Source: Diplonema japonicum
Taxonomy: Eukaryota > Euglenozoa > Diplonemea > Diplonemida > Diplonemidae
Length of the DNA stretch: 64,000 nucleotides
Assembly (NCBI GenBank): GCA_964019335.1
Contig: OZ025680.1
Span: 248,001-312,000, forward strand
Direction of reading: 5' to 3'
Notes under the pieces: model-generated
Database searches by the model: none
What the model was told of the DNA's origin: nothing
Seen by the model: the letters and a program-made list of their open reading frames with translations, nothing else
In this document: piece after piece, positions 38,708-49,216 of the stretch
Layout of the letters: the number at the start of each line of letters is the position of its first letter
Numbering within the stretch: the stretch's first letter is position 1
Position numbers and translations under genes: made by a program

Positions 38708-39696
38708 TGTTCCCTCTTTTTTTTTTTTCCACCCCCTTGCCCCCCACCCGCTCCGCCTGTCGGTGAATTTATTGAAATGCGATGACTTTTTAGAGGGGGG
38801 GGGGAAAATTGTAATCACACAAAAAAAAACTTCAGCGTATATGGCACCAATCCAGTTAATTCTAAACAAAAAAAAATGCGACGCGGAACGGAAACTTGTG
38901 ATTTTTCCTCCTCTTTTTATTTTCCCTTTCTTCTCACGATGAGCCCCCAACTGCACACGACAATTTATCTTCCTGTGGTGGCTGGGCGTGGTGTCAGATT
39001 TATTGTTTCCCGCAATTTCTTTTTTTTTATAAAAAAAAAAAGAAGGAAACGAAAAAAAAAAAGGGGAGAGGACTAGCTATTTATTACCAACAAAAAAATA
39101 AAAAAAAATGATAATTGGCTCATTTTGCGGTACCCTTTTTTTTTTTTTTTTTTTTTTTTTTTATATTTCGTTCCCCCACTGCTGCTCCGGCCGTTTTCAA
39201 GACCGTGGTCAGTACTTTTAGAGGGCACGTAGGGCAAAACTCAAAAAAAAAACCCCCCTTCTACGGTTTCACTTTGCTTTAAACATTTTTATATTCTTTG
39301 GTGGTGGGGATAACATGGAAATATAAAGAAGTACATCAGATGTGTTGTTCGCTGTTGACCTCCCCGTCGGTCATCACCGGTAGCGCCCAAGTGGAAGAAG
39401 CAGATGCTCTGGGTGGCGAACAGGCAGCAAACTACACGGGCTCAGAATCTTGGTTACCCGGGGCGCCCCGGTTGGGGTTGAGCTGCACACCGCACGCATT
39501 AAGGACACGACGCGGAACGCAGAAGCTACAGCTAGGCCGAGGTGCGCCCCCTGTAATCAAGTAAATGGTGCTTGTGCAGGGTGCCCCCACCGGCTTCCTT
39601 TAAATCATCGAGTTCTTTTTTTTTTTCTTTCTTTCTTTCTTCTTGTCTTCTGGAAAGGAGAACAAAAATTCATTCAAAAAAAAAAAAAAAATCGTT
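38708..39696. other. Spacer with dispersed repeat copy
   Basis: Between the BTB gene start and the stop of the phytochelatin-synthase-like gene. T-run at 39135-39162. It contains the 270-bp repeat copy 2. No other gene seen. Confidence 0.55.
39299..39568 (+). repeat. Dispersed 270-bp repeat with conserved frame, copy 2
   Basis: Inverted relative to copy 1 (31811-32083). The plus-strand open frame runs from 39298 to 39564. Shared residues include SLLTS, VITG, EQAAN, ESWLPG and PHALRTRRGTQK. It is the only plus-strand open frame in the window that shows any sign of protein-level conservation, but I cannot say it is expressed. Confidence 0.6.
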
Positions 39697-42600
39697 TTAT
39701 GCAACTGTAAGCTTCACAAGTCCATAATAAGTGCTGTTCGACGTCACAGCGGTAAAGTAGTCCTCCCACGACGCATTCCATGAACGGTGAAACTTTTTTT
39801 TTTTTTTTATTTTTTTTTTTTTTTTTTTTGAAACGATACCTTTGTCGGGTTGACACCCGTGACCGTGACCCCGAAGCTGTCTGCTTCGGTGATGATTCCA
39901 CACAAAATGGAATGATCCTTGATTCGCAACGCGAGGTTCGAGGGGACTATCGAGAGAAACAACAGCTTCGAGCTCAGCTTTGTGTCCAAATCGCTCAAAA
40001 CCTCTTTCAGCTCCTCGACTGTACTGAAACTAAGAAGCTCATGCGTCAACGGCACAGAGAACGTCTTCGCCGCAACATCTATAACAGTAAACAGCTTTTC
40101 AAGCACAAGCTTAGAAGACAACGACGAAAGCGTGACCACCTCACTAGACACGCTCCGGTAGTACGCGTAGAATACGTCCTCCGGCGAGATCCTCTGGAAC
40201 AGCTCGGACACAGCGAATGCAACTGCGACAATATGCGGGGAGACAGGGGGTTTGAAAGGGTGCGAGATGGCTGCCCTTGTCAACACGTACCGCCACCCGG
40301 TTTCGGGTACACCCTTTGAAACTATGAGGTACCCCCTTGCCCTTTGAGATATCTGGTCCATACGCTTACAAAGCCCGTACAACACCCCAAGGGGTATCTC
40401 GAACACTCGTTTCATTTTCAAAGGACACGCTGATAAAACCGTGACCAGTGTGGTCTCATCGTCGTACTCCTGCAGGATTCCGTAGCTTCCGTTGTTGGCC
40501 CCGTTGTACCATTCCTCTGTTTCTGTTAATGCCGCACCTGAGAAGTTAAACACGAGCAACGACTGGTCCGGGTGCTTCATCACATCGATGACATCTGATC
40601 TAAACCCGTCAAGGTCTATCTTCTCAACACCGCTTGCGTCTTGTTCTACATGTTTCGACTTGACTGTCAACGGGTAGTTCTTCCCTGCAATGCAGTTCTG
40701 CAACACCCTCTCGAAGTCCCCCAAGGTCAAGTGATCCGACAGTAAAAACGACAGTGGGAAACCTCCTTTATACACAACCTCCTCAATGTCAGTCGGGTGT
40801 CCTGACAACGTCAGGGCAATCGCGATAACCGTCACACAGTACACCTTAGCAGGGAACTCGATGGGTGTGAAGGACAGTGGTGGAGGAAGCTTGAACTCTC
40901 CTGTTTTCATGATGGCTTCGGCGTGAGTGCCTGCATTGTTGTCAGAAAGGCGGTCGGGTGTAGGGGTTAGTAGAATGTATCCGAAGTTGATCATTGATTC
41001 CCAGAGCCTCTCTAGAGGGGCGTGCCAGACTTTTTTGAATTTTTTGGGTGAGACGTCTGCGATGGAGACAACGTCCGTCTCGGGGTTGAAGCCTACTAAG
41101 ATGCCGAAGTGCGAGACTTTTCCGTCGGACTCCAGCCCCACCACATTGTGGGATTTGTTCACATGGAAGTTCAGAATCATGACCTCTTTGCCCTTCCCGT
41201 TGAGGACGATCTCAACCTGTTCACGCAGCTCGTCGCAGTCGTAGTTAGGCATACCGTCTTCAGCTCCGGATTTCCGTTCCAACGGAGCAACGCCGAGATG
41301 GACCGAACTGCATTCTGTTTTGTCCAAATACGCTTTTAAAAGCGAGAAACCCTCCTGCAACGCGGTTTTCTCCGAGCCACCCACAATGGCCTGCACGGGT
41401 AAGTTCAGCATTGTGCATATGTCGGACACTGCAACACCCTTGGTCACACGGGGTATCGCATTGCCGTGTGCGGAATTGTACAGATGGATGGCAAGGCCGA
41501 TGGCCACGATGTGAGGCGATATCTGAGGGTCTATAAGCTCAAGTAACATCCCGTAATCCGTCGATGCTTCGATGACCTCCATGGGGTACACCAAAGGAGG
41601 CGACAGCGTTGCGAGATCCCTTTCCGAACAGGTTTGATCCGCAAGGGAAAGCCTGACGAAGCCCCTCGGACGCTTGGTGTACCCGTCCTTCCCAGAGCAA
41701 GCTCCGTAAAGAACCGACAACGGTGCTTCCTCTTTGGACAGGTAAACACCGTCCGTGTTTAACACCGGGGTGGACACCTGCGCTTTCGACAGTGAAGGAT
41801 TGTATGAGGAAAGAATGGCGAACGCGCCTTGATTCTTCTTGCGCACCACGCGTAGGGCGGCGATTTTTTTTTTATGCTGCTCGCGAATTTCTTTTACACA
41901 ATCAACATCTTCATCGTCGCTGTCGAACTCCTCGTCCAAAAGCGCGATCTTCGCCTCTTGCAAAACGTAAGGATCGAGGTTTAAGATATGTGTGATACCC
42001 GGTTCATGCATGTCCTTGGTAAGCTCCTTGCAGAAACCTGTCAAAGAGAGAACGGGTTCAGTGGAGTAACAGTCCTCGTATGTCTCAAATTCGTCTAGAT
42101 CGAAATGGACGACCTTTGCTTGGATTCGTGCGTTGGCGGCTTTTGGTTTCTCCCCTCGGGTGGAGTACTTTGATGCAAGGTCGAACGCCTCTGCCATTGT
42201 CAATGCGGGCAATGTTACATAGTGTAAAGGAAGCTTTAAGTCGTAGAATATATCTTCCACAGTGACTTTTTCTGTTGGGCTGTTTTGTGTTGCGTCCCTT
42301 AGCAAGAGCGACATTGCAACTGCGATGCAGCCGATTGGAGCGCATTTTACTATGCTTGGGTCTGTGGGTTCCTCTGGTTGCTGGTATTTTGAGAAGAAAG
42401 ACGTCCTTCTCGCTTTGACAGCGGTTTGTTTCTTTTTGTTGGCGATGAGTTCGTTGCGTCTGGCGTCGTCTGTGTCGTTCTGTTGGTCTTCGTTCTGGAC
42501 CACTTGTGCCTTTGCTTCTTTGACAACTTCTTTTTCGCCAAATGTTACGCTGGTTTTTCGTTCTTTTGAACCTTTTCTCGATGTTGATGCTGCTGGTGGT

Positions 42601-42851
42601 GAAGCTTGTTTTGACAGTTTGAGGCTTGATGTTTTTTTTACCAGTGGGGCTTCGTCGTTGGTTTCATATGGCTCTTCGGCGGTCTTTCCGGGGGGTACTG
42701 TTTTGTCGTTTTCTGCCTTCATCCCGTCCCGTACCTTCACCATGTGCGAGTTGTCACCTTCACCGTTACCTTTCATTCCGTCAAGGATGCCCTCGATTCT
42801 GTCCAGTCTTGCGATGACCTTCGTGTCATCACGGGAAGCTCCGCTGCCCAT
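39697..42851 (-). CDS. Four-repeat phytochelatin-synthase-like protein, probably inactive
   Basis: Exons 42851-39840 and 39792-39697 give 1035 residues. The start MGSGASR is a typical N-myristoylation site and supports 42851 as start. Residues 1-160 are charged and disordered. Then come four divergent copies of a papain-like phytochelatin synthase domain (about 165-402, 443-630, 662-846, 868-1035). Repeat 2 shows it best: SHFGILVGF...IADVSPKKFKKVWHAPLERLW matches the His...Asp...W-PL-LW block of phytochelatin synthase, with His581 and Asp599 18 residues apart as in the enzyme. The catalytic Cys seems kept in repeats 1 (Cys175) and 3 (Cys672) but not in 2 (Ile451) or 4, and no repeat has all three residues. 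A membrane-attached pseudoenzyme or scaffold is likely. The fold assignment is by motif only. Confidence 0.65.
39793..39839 (-). other. Intron of the phytochelatin-synthase-like gene (A-tract acceptor)
   Basis: 47 bp, phase 0, donor GTATCG, otherwise almost only A, with acceptor AAAG. Splicing joins GVNPTK to FHRSWNASW, which lines up with KKFKKVWHAPL of repeat 2 and completes repeat 4. Confidence 0.85.
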
Positions 42852-43618
42852 CTTCCCCTCCTTTTTTTTTGTTTGGTTTTTTTTTGCAGGGGGAAAGAAA
42901 AAAAAACTCAAGAACGAGATTAAAAAAAGGGGGGGGGGCGGGCCCAAACGAATAGTATTCAAAAAAAAAAATGAATGCGGTTAGAAATGAGGTTTTTTTT
43001 TTCTTTTTTTTAAAATAGTACTCGTTGGGTTTTAGTTTTTTTTTTCCCAAATCCGCTAAGTAGTTGCCTAAAAACGGTTTTTTTTCCCCTCGGGTATTTT
43101 TTTTTTTCTCTTCAAATTACAAATAACGTTGCTATGGCTTTTGGAGTCATGGGGGGGGGGGGGGGGGGGGGGGGGCGGACCCAGGGGAACCCAGAGTCGC
43201 CAGCATTCCCGAAAACAGAGTGCAAACCCGCAACATAAGTAGCGTTCTTTAGCGGATTTGGGACGGGTTTTGATCAAAAAAAAAAGCCAGAAAGAAAATG
43301 AAAAAAATGAAGGGAAAAAAAAAAAAAAACCTTACACAAACTGATCTCTTTTTTATTGTAAGGGGAAATACCTCTTCTGTAGGGGGGGAATCAACATCCA
43401 AAACCACAAAGGACTACCTTTTCGGGAAATGGAAGGGGTTCTTTTTTTTTTTTTTTTTTTTTTTTTGCTTAGCAGAATTAGAAACGTACAAAGATGAGAA
43501 CGTAAAAGAGAAGAAAAAAAAAAGGAGAAAAAAGAGGAACCAAGGCGCTAAAAAAAAAAAAAAATCATTTCAGCAGCTCTTTCTTCTTCTTTTTTTTTTT
43601 AAAGTATCTTTTTATCCC
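42852..43618. other. Spacer with G-run
   Basis: Homopolymer-rich spacer. An uninterrupted G-run of about 26 lies at 43151-43176, a short one at 42928-42937 and a T-run at 43441-43466. No gene seen. Confidence 0.55.
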
Positions 43619-44784
43619 TCACTCAAATGTTGCTTTGTTGCCAGATGCAGCACGGAAGAGCCTGTCCTGGACAGCAGCGAGAACCTCATCTGACGCGGCT
43701 TGGGCTTGAAGATTAGGGAGGATAACGATCTTTGCGGAAGGGAAAGTCTCAGTCCATCGAAGTCCTGCAAAAAGCGTTGCAGCCGCCTCCGAGCTGCACC
43801 CCTTGGAGCTCAGATCCATGTACGCATGTGCCTTCTCTTTGAGGGGCAATCTCTTCGAGGCAAAGTCAACAACAACCACATCAGCCACAGGGTACCGCCT
43901 GCCCTCGACAACGGTTACATCCCTGTCCTCACCCTCGCCTTCATGGAGGTACGCAGGCAAGTTGGGCGCATAGTGCGTCAGCTATTTTTTTATTTTATTT
44001 TTTTCTTCTTTTTTTGAAATACCATTTGTCCAGGTCCTTCCATCTGCTCCGTAACCGTTTTCGGTTTTTTCCGCGTGTCTCTTTCGGTAATCGCGACCTT
44101 GAACGAGAGAGATGAAGCACTGTCTTGCAGCTGCCGCATGGTCACTGCACCGCGACGGAGAACCTGTGGGAACGTTTAAACTTTTTTTTTCTTCATCCAT
44201 ACCTCCAGTGTATCGTCATGGATCTTGACCACAGTGGACTCGATGCCGACGTCGGAGGGACCGCCATCAACAACGATGAGTGTGGGGTCACGTTCCCCGA
44301 GGTCTGTGATGACGTGTTCGGGGAGGGTGGGCGAGACGTGGTTGAAGCGGTTTGCCGATGGTGCGGCAATAGGGATGTTAGAGATGGCGAGAAGCTTCCG
44401 TGCTACTAGGTGTTTGGGTGATCTGACGCCCACCCACCCACTACTCCCTGTCACCGCACTCGGCACACTACTCGCCGCGGGCAGCACCATAGTCAGTGGC
44501 CCAGGCCACAACTTGTCCGCAAGCACTTTCGCAATCTCCATTTGCCTTTCATTTCCCACGACGAGCTGCTCCGCCTGTTCCCACTCCAACACATGCACGA
44601 TTAAGGGGTCGCTTGCAGGTCTTCCTTTAACTTCGAATACTTTCATTGCTGCCTTCTCGTCCATCGCGTGTGCCCCCAGCCCGTAGACCGTCTCTGTCGA
44701 GAAGGCGACAAGACCCCCCGCCTTCAGTTGCTCTGCTGCATTCGCCATCTCAGCGTCATCGGTGTGCTGGATGATGCGCGCCAT
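43619..44784 (-). CDS. SUA5: Threonylcarbamoyl-AMP synthase (Sua5/YrdC), two introns
   Basis: Exons 44784-44203, 44163-44023 and 43981-43619 give 361 residues. Makes threonylcarbamoyl-AMP for the t6A37 modification of ANN-decoding tRNAs. The YrdC domain spans about 1-205: GGLVAFSTETVYGLGAHAM, KGRPASDPLIVHV, LADKLWPGPLTMVL, SPKHLVARKLL, APSANRFNHVSPT and GIESTVVKIHDDTLEVLRRGAVT. After the second splice, GQM joins LTHYAPN, the expected linker motif (GxxxxHYAP), followed by a Sua5 domain. Both introns are in phase 0 and both are needed to recover the conserved sequence. Unlike many neighbours, the region before the ATG is pyrimidine-rich and ends CTCGAAG, closer to a classic acceptor. Confidence 0.92.
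43982..44022 (-). other. Intron 2 of SUA5
   Basis: 41 bp, phase 0, donor GTATTT, A-rich body, acceptor AATAG. Joins GPGQM to LTHYAPN. Confidence 0.88.
44164..44202 (-). other. Intron 1 of SUA5
   Basis: 39 bp, phase 0, donor GTATGG, acceptor CCACAG. Joins DDTLE to VLRRGAVTM. Shortest intron in the window. Confidence 0.9.
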
Positions 44785-44896
44785 GCGTTCGTCTGGTCCT
44801 TCGAGTGTGAGGGCAGGAGAGACAGAAAAAGAATGAAATAAAAAAAAAGAAAAAAAAGAAAGAGACTTTTTTGATAAAAAAAGTCTTCATAAGTTT

Positions 44897-46585
44897 TCAT
44901 AAAGGGCCGTCTTTCTGTTTCTTTCGGCAAGTGACAATGTTTTTGATGGCCTCCCTCTCGGTCTGAATGCGTTCCTGATCGGTAACAGCAAGGTAGGCCC
45001 TGTTGTCAAGAGTGCGCTGCCTCATGGAGAGCACGATCTCGGCACCTTCGTCAATAGGGTGCAAAGGGAAGACACCATGTCCAGCCAATTCTTGAATAAG
45101 CTGTGTGCAAGACTCGTCGAGAGAAGAAAGCTCAGGGGCGATCGTTTGTAGCTCCTTCTGAACCGTTTCGAACATGTCTCGCAGACGGCTGTACTCGATG
45201 CTGTGGTGCTTGGCTGAAGGGTCCATTCTGTCAGTGGCAAGCTCTTGCTGCATCGCGTGGTACCTGAGCTCGTCTTTTAAAACAGTTTCTTGCATCGTTT
45301 TTCTATGGTTTCTGTACGTGAATATCAGGTACAACCGCCTGCGGTAGGCAAACTGCTCCTTCAAAGCCTTGACACGAAGGTCATGGGTAAGGCTGCGGAC
45401 GGAACTTAAATGCACATAGCATTTTCTAAGAACAAATATAAAGAGGGTTTCAAGCTTGCCGATCGACTCAAGAATCTGTTGAGTGGTACCAATATCTGCC
45501 TCGAGACGGGTTTTGCAAACGGTAGCTGCCGTGAGGAACTGGCAGAATCGCGAATCGACGTTCGAACGGGTTTCCACATTCTTGACGAAAGATTTTATTA
45601 AGTCCGATCGTTGTTTCACAAGCTCGTGTTGGGTCCCCTCCCAGACGTCAAGATCAGTGCCGTACCTGCCTCGGTACATTTTCTCTCCGTTTGAAAGTAG
45701 TTCCCCTTCGATCCTGTCAAGCTGCAATGTGAAATTCGTGTTGAAACAAACGTAATTTTCTTCAGAGTCACGGTCAGACCGCTCTTCCTCTTGAATGTGC
45801 TTGTGGAGATCGGTAAGCTGTTTGTACCGTGCCTTGCGGTTGACCTCGATTCGCCGTTTTGTATGAAGTGTTGAGGAGCAGATGCTGCGAAGGGTTGTCC
45901 AGGATGGCCCGAAGTATCTCTCATGGTTGGAAGCGACAATTTCAATTATCCGCGACTTCTCGTCTGCTAGCGACATGAGCTGCTTCATGGTCTGAACAAC
46001 AGCTTCAAACATGTCGTTAATCAGATTAATCTCGCCGTCCACTTCCGCGTTTTGCTCTTCTGAGATCAACTGGTGTAGTTCTTTCAGTTTTTCCATGGTG
46101 GCTTCGGAGGCCTCGCCGAGAGCCTTGTCGATCGGTTCCACTTCCAGCACAGACTCGAAAAAATCAACTCCGGATTTTATAGAATCCTCCAAACCGTGTA
46201 GTCCACGGTGGCTGTGTTGTAAGTCTTGTAGCATCTTGCATGCTTCGTCTCGCCCGCCGTCTAGAACATAGCTGCCGTTTTGTAAAAGTGTTTTGAAATA
46301 TCTGAACACCTTCTCTAGGTCCCCTTCCGTTAGTGTCGCTGTGGCAACGGGCGGGGTGGCTTCTAAGAATTGCCAACAATCATCTTCGGTCACTAAGAGG
46401 GCTTCTGTTTTTTGGTACTCGTTAGTTAATCTCTCCCGGAGGTTCTTCGCCTCGTCAAACCATGTTATGCACGTTTCCCTGCAGTGCTCGAGATACCGCG
46501 GGAGCCGTGCCTCGTTCATGATTTCAGTTAAGGAAACAGCCTCCTTCAGCTTTGAGTTGCCCTCGTCGATGGCATCACAATTCAT
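44897..46585 (-). CDS. Coiled-coil protein resembling paraflagellar rod components
   Basis: Predicted 562 residues, almost wholly helical with long heptad-like stretches and no membrane segment. The arrangement and segments such as YHAMQQELATDRMDPSAKHHSIEYSRL, and the MYRGRYGTDLDVW block followed by long helices, recall the paraflagellar rod (PFR) protein family of kinetoplastids and euglenids, which forms the lattice beside the axoneme. The length (about 560) is in the PFR range. I cannot align it without tools, so this is a family-level suggestion; other flagellar coiled-coil proteins remain possible. It starts at 46585 (MNCDAIDEGN), and the stop is separated by 112 bp from the SUA5 start. 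Confidence 0.45.
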   Translation of the reverse strand: MNCDAIDEGNSKLKEAVSLTEIMNEARLPRYLEHCRETCITWFDEAKNLRERLTNEYQKTEALLVTEDDCWQFLEATPPVATATLTEGDLEKVFRYFKTLLQNGSYVLDGGRDEACKMLQDLQHSHRGLHGLEDSIKSGVDFFESVLEVEPIDKALGEASEATMEKLKELHQLISEEQNAEVDGEINLINDMFEAVVQTMKQLMSLADEKSRIIEIVASNHERYFGPSWTTLRSICSSTLHTKRRIEVNRKARYKQLTDLHKHIQEEERSDRDSEENYVCFNTNFTLQLDRIEGELLSNGEKMYRGRYGTDLDVWEGTQHELVKQRSDLIKSFVKNVETRSNVDSRFCQFLTAATVCKTRLEADIGTTQQILESIGKLETLFIFVLRKCYVHLSSVRSLTHDLRVKALKEQFAYRRRLYLIFTYRNHRKTMQETVLKDELRYHAMQQELATDRMDPSAKHHSIEYSRLRDMFETVQKELQTIAPELSSLDESCTQLIQELAGHGVFPLHPIDEGAEIVLSMRQRTLDNRAYLAVTDQERIQTEREAIKNIVTCRKKQKDGPL

Positions 46586-47287
<702 letters not shown>

Positions 47288-47653
47288 TCAGGCGTGAGTC
47301 CCAACGTGGGAGGTCTTCAGAAGCTTCTTGCAATGGGGCCCGTGGGTCCCAGCCTTCAAGTGGCACAACCCACAGCAGTGCACAGGGCTCACCCCAGTCA
47401 CCTGGTAGTCGCAGCCGGTACACTTCACAGCAACCTTTTGGCACTTGGGGCCGTGCGTCCCAGCCTTCACAGCACACAACCCACAGCAGTGCTTCTCAAC
47501 AGCACCCGACAGGGCGTAGAAGCAGCCAGGGCACTTCACCTCCTGCTTCTTGCAGAGGGGGCCGTGCGTCCCAGCCTTCATGTGGCACAACCCACAGCAG
47601 TTCGTGGGGTTCACACCAGTCACAGCGAAGTGGCAGCCAGCACACTTGGACAT
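47288..47653 (-). CDS. Small triple Cys-repeat protein (HCCGLC...GTHGP)
   Basis: Predicted 121 residues, no signal peptide. Three repeats of about 37 residues: CxGCxxxxxG...(N/H)CCGLCxxKAGTHGPxCxK at about 4-35, 41-71 and 77-109. The seven Cys and His per repeat and the strict spacing suggest a metal-binding (zinc) module, but it is none of the finger types I can name. The A/T-rich tract AAAGAAAAAAAAACC precedes the ATG. An intracellular location is inferred from the lack of a leader. Real gene is likely because the repeat pattern is conserved at protein level; function unknown. Confidence 0.7.
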   Translation of the reverse strand: MSKCAGCHFAVTGVNPTNCCGLCHMKAGTHGPLCKKQEVKCPGCFYALSGAVEKHCCGLCAVKAGTHGPKCQKVAVKCTGCDYQVTGVSPVHCCGLCHLKAGTHGPHCKKLLKTSHVGTHA

Positions 47654-47754
47654 TGGTTTTTTTTTTCTTTTTTTTTTTTCTTGTAAAGTTCCTTTATTTT
47701 TTCATTTAGTGTTGTTTGTAAAAGCACCTCAACCCTTCCCTTTTTGGTGTGTAA

Positions 47755-47821
47755 TTCTCCGAAGCCTACTCGTGGTACAAGGGGCACGGGTGGCCACTCT
47801 CGTCCTCGTCATGCGTCGTGC
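47755..47821. repeat. 67-bp repeat, copy 1
   Basis: Direct copy of 47910-47976: TTCTCCGAAGCCTACTCG through CATGCGTCGTGC, nearly identical. Spacing 155 bp. A diverged third copy is at 22274-22339. Confidence 0.85.
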
Positions 47822-47909
47822 TGATTTTGAATGAAGAGTCGCCTCCTGTGGCTGTGGTCGCAGTCACCAGGGGGGGGTACCCCTCTTAACAGAAAAATCA
47901 AGTAAAATA

Positions 47910-47976
47910 TTCTCCGAAGCCTACTCGTGGTACAAGGGGCACGGGTGGCCACTCTCGTCCTCGTCATGCGTCGTGC
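47910..47976. repeat. 67-bp repeat, copy 2
   Basis: See copy 1 at 47755-47821; identical over the core GGTACAAGGGGCACGGGTGG. Confidence 0.85.
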
Positions 47977-49216
47977 ACACCTATAAGTCTTCCCCAACAG
48001 GAAGGGCAAAACGTAAACCCGCAAAACCCACACTCGTTGTGCATCACCGTAGAAATCATAAAATCGTAAAAAGGAAGACGAAAAGAACGAACAGTCAAAC
48101 TGCCCGATTGAAGAAAGGACTGAAAAGAGGGGAAGTAGAGGGGAAGGAGAGGAGAGGAACATAAAAGAATAAGACCAACTGATATACTTTCATTCAACAC
48201 CAACCCTCTCAATTCTTATAAAGCACGGGCACAAAAAAAAGGGGGGAGGTTGCGATTTGCTGAACAGCAAGAGAACCCTTCATCCCCGGGCCCGTACCCA
48301 GTAGAACAGAGGAAGGGCTGTGATAAAATATGAAACGAAAGAACGTCAAAACAAAGGAGAAATTATATTTCTTTTCATTATATTATTATTCCTCTCCGAG
48401 TGCACCAACCACTACAAAGCATTTTGTTTGTCAAATTTAGTTTATTTTCTTTTTTGCGTTGTTTTATTTTATTTTATTTTTGTTTCACTTTTGGTTTCCT
48501 GTCTTCCCTCATGTTTCACGGTTTCCCAAATATATTTAAGAATTAAAATAAAGATCGTGCGCTTTAAGTACCCGAACTCTTACCCGACCGAACGGTTTTC
48601 TTAGTTCAGATTTTTAGCCTTCGATGCTGGGGAATATATTTGAGAAATCGTGTCACATGTTGTTTCTTTCTTTTTTCTTTCGGTTTTGTTCTGCTTGTCT
48701 TCCTTCCCACACCATAGTGACATGGCAGCGGGGGTCGGAAATTCGAAGCAGAACTCAAAAAGACGAAAGAAACAAGCGGGAAAAGACAGATTGTGAGTTG
48801 ATAAAGAAAATGGATGACAAGAGAGAGAAAAAAGAAGAAATCTTTTGACCGGTCACCGTGCCTAAAAAAAACCAGAATAAAGCCATCGTATGTTTCTTAT
48901 TTTATTCCTTGCCCGTGAATACAGCGCACTGGCATATGATGAATAAAAAACACGTCCTCTTTTCAGTGGTTATTTTTCTACCGGATTTCTCTTTTTTTTT
49001 GTTCCCTGAAATAGTAAATAGAAGGAGATCTATTCCCCCCCTATAAAAAAAATTGCAAAAGGGCTTCTCGGTTTATTTTTAAACTACGCAAACTTCAGAG
49101 AAGACGCTCGAGCAGAAGGGTGCTTGGAAACAAAAAAAAGATGTCTTTGAAGGGAACCTGCAGTATGTGACAGGATCGCCTAAAAAAAAGGGGGATAGAA
49201 ACAAAAGAATTGATAC

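Larger units (their letters stand above)
47654..49216. other. Spacer; left flank of the duplicated block
   Basis: Contains the two 67-bp repeats, then 48281-48325, which matches the first 45 bases of the window (GTACCCAGTAGAACAGAGGA shared), and about 49093-49135, which matches 1284-1325. A diverged copy of the CCTGC hairpin motif lies at 49150-49182. No gene seen. Confidence 0.6.
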
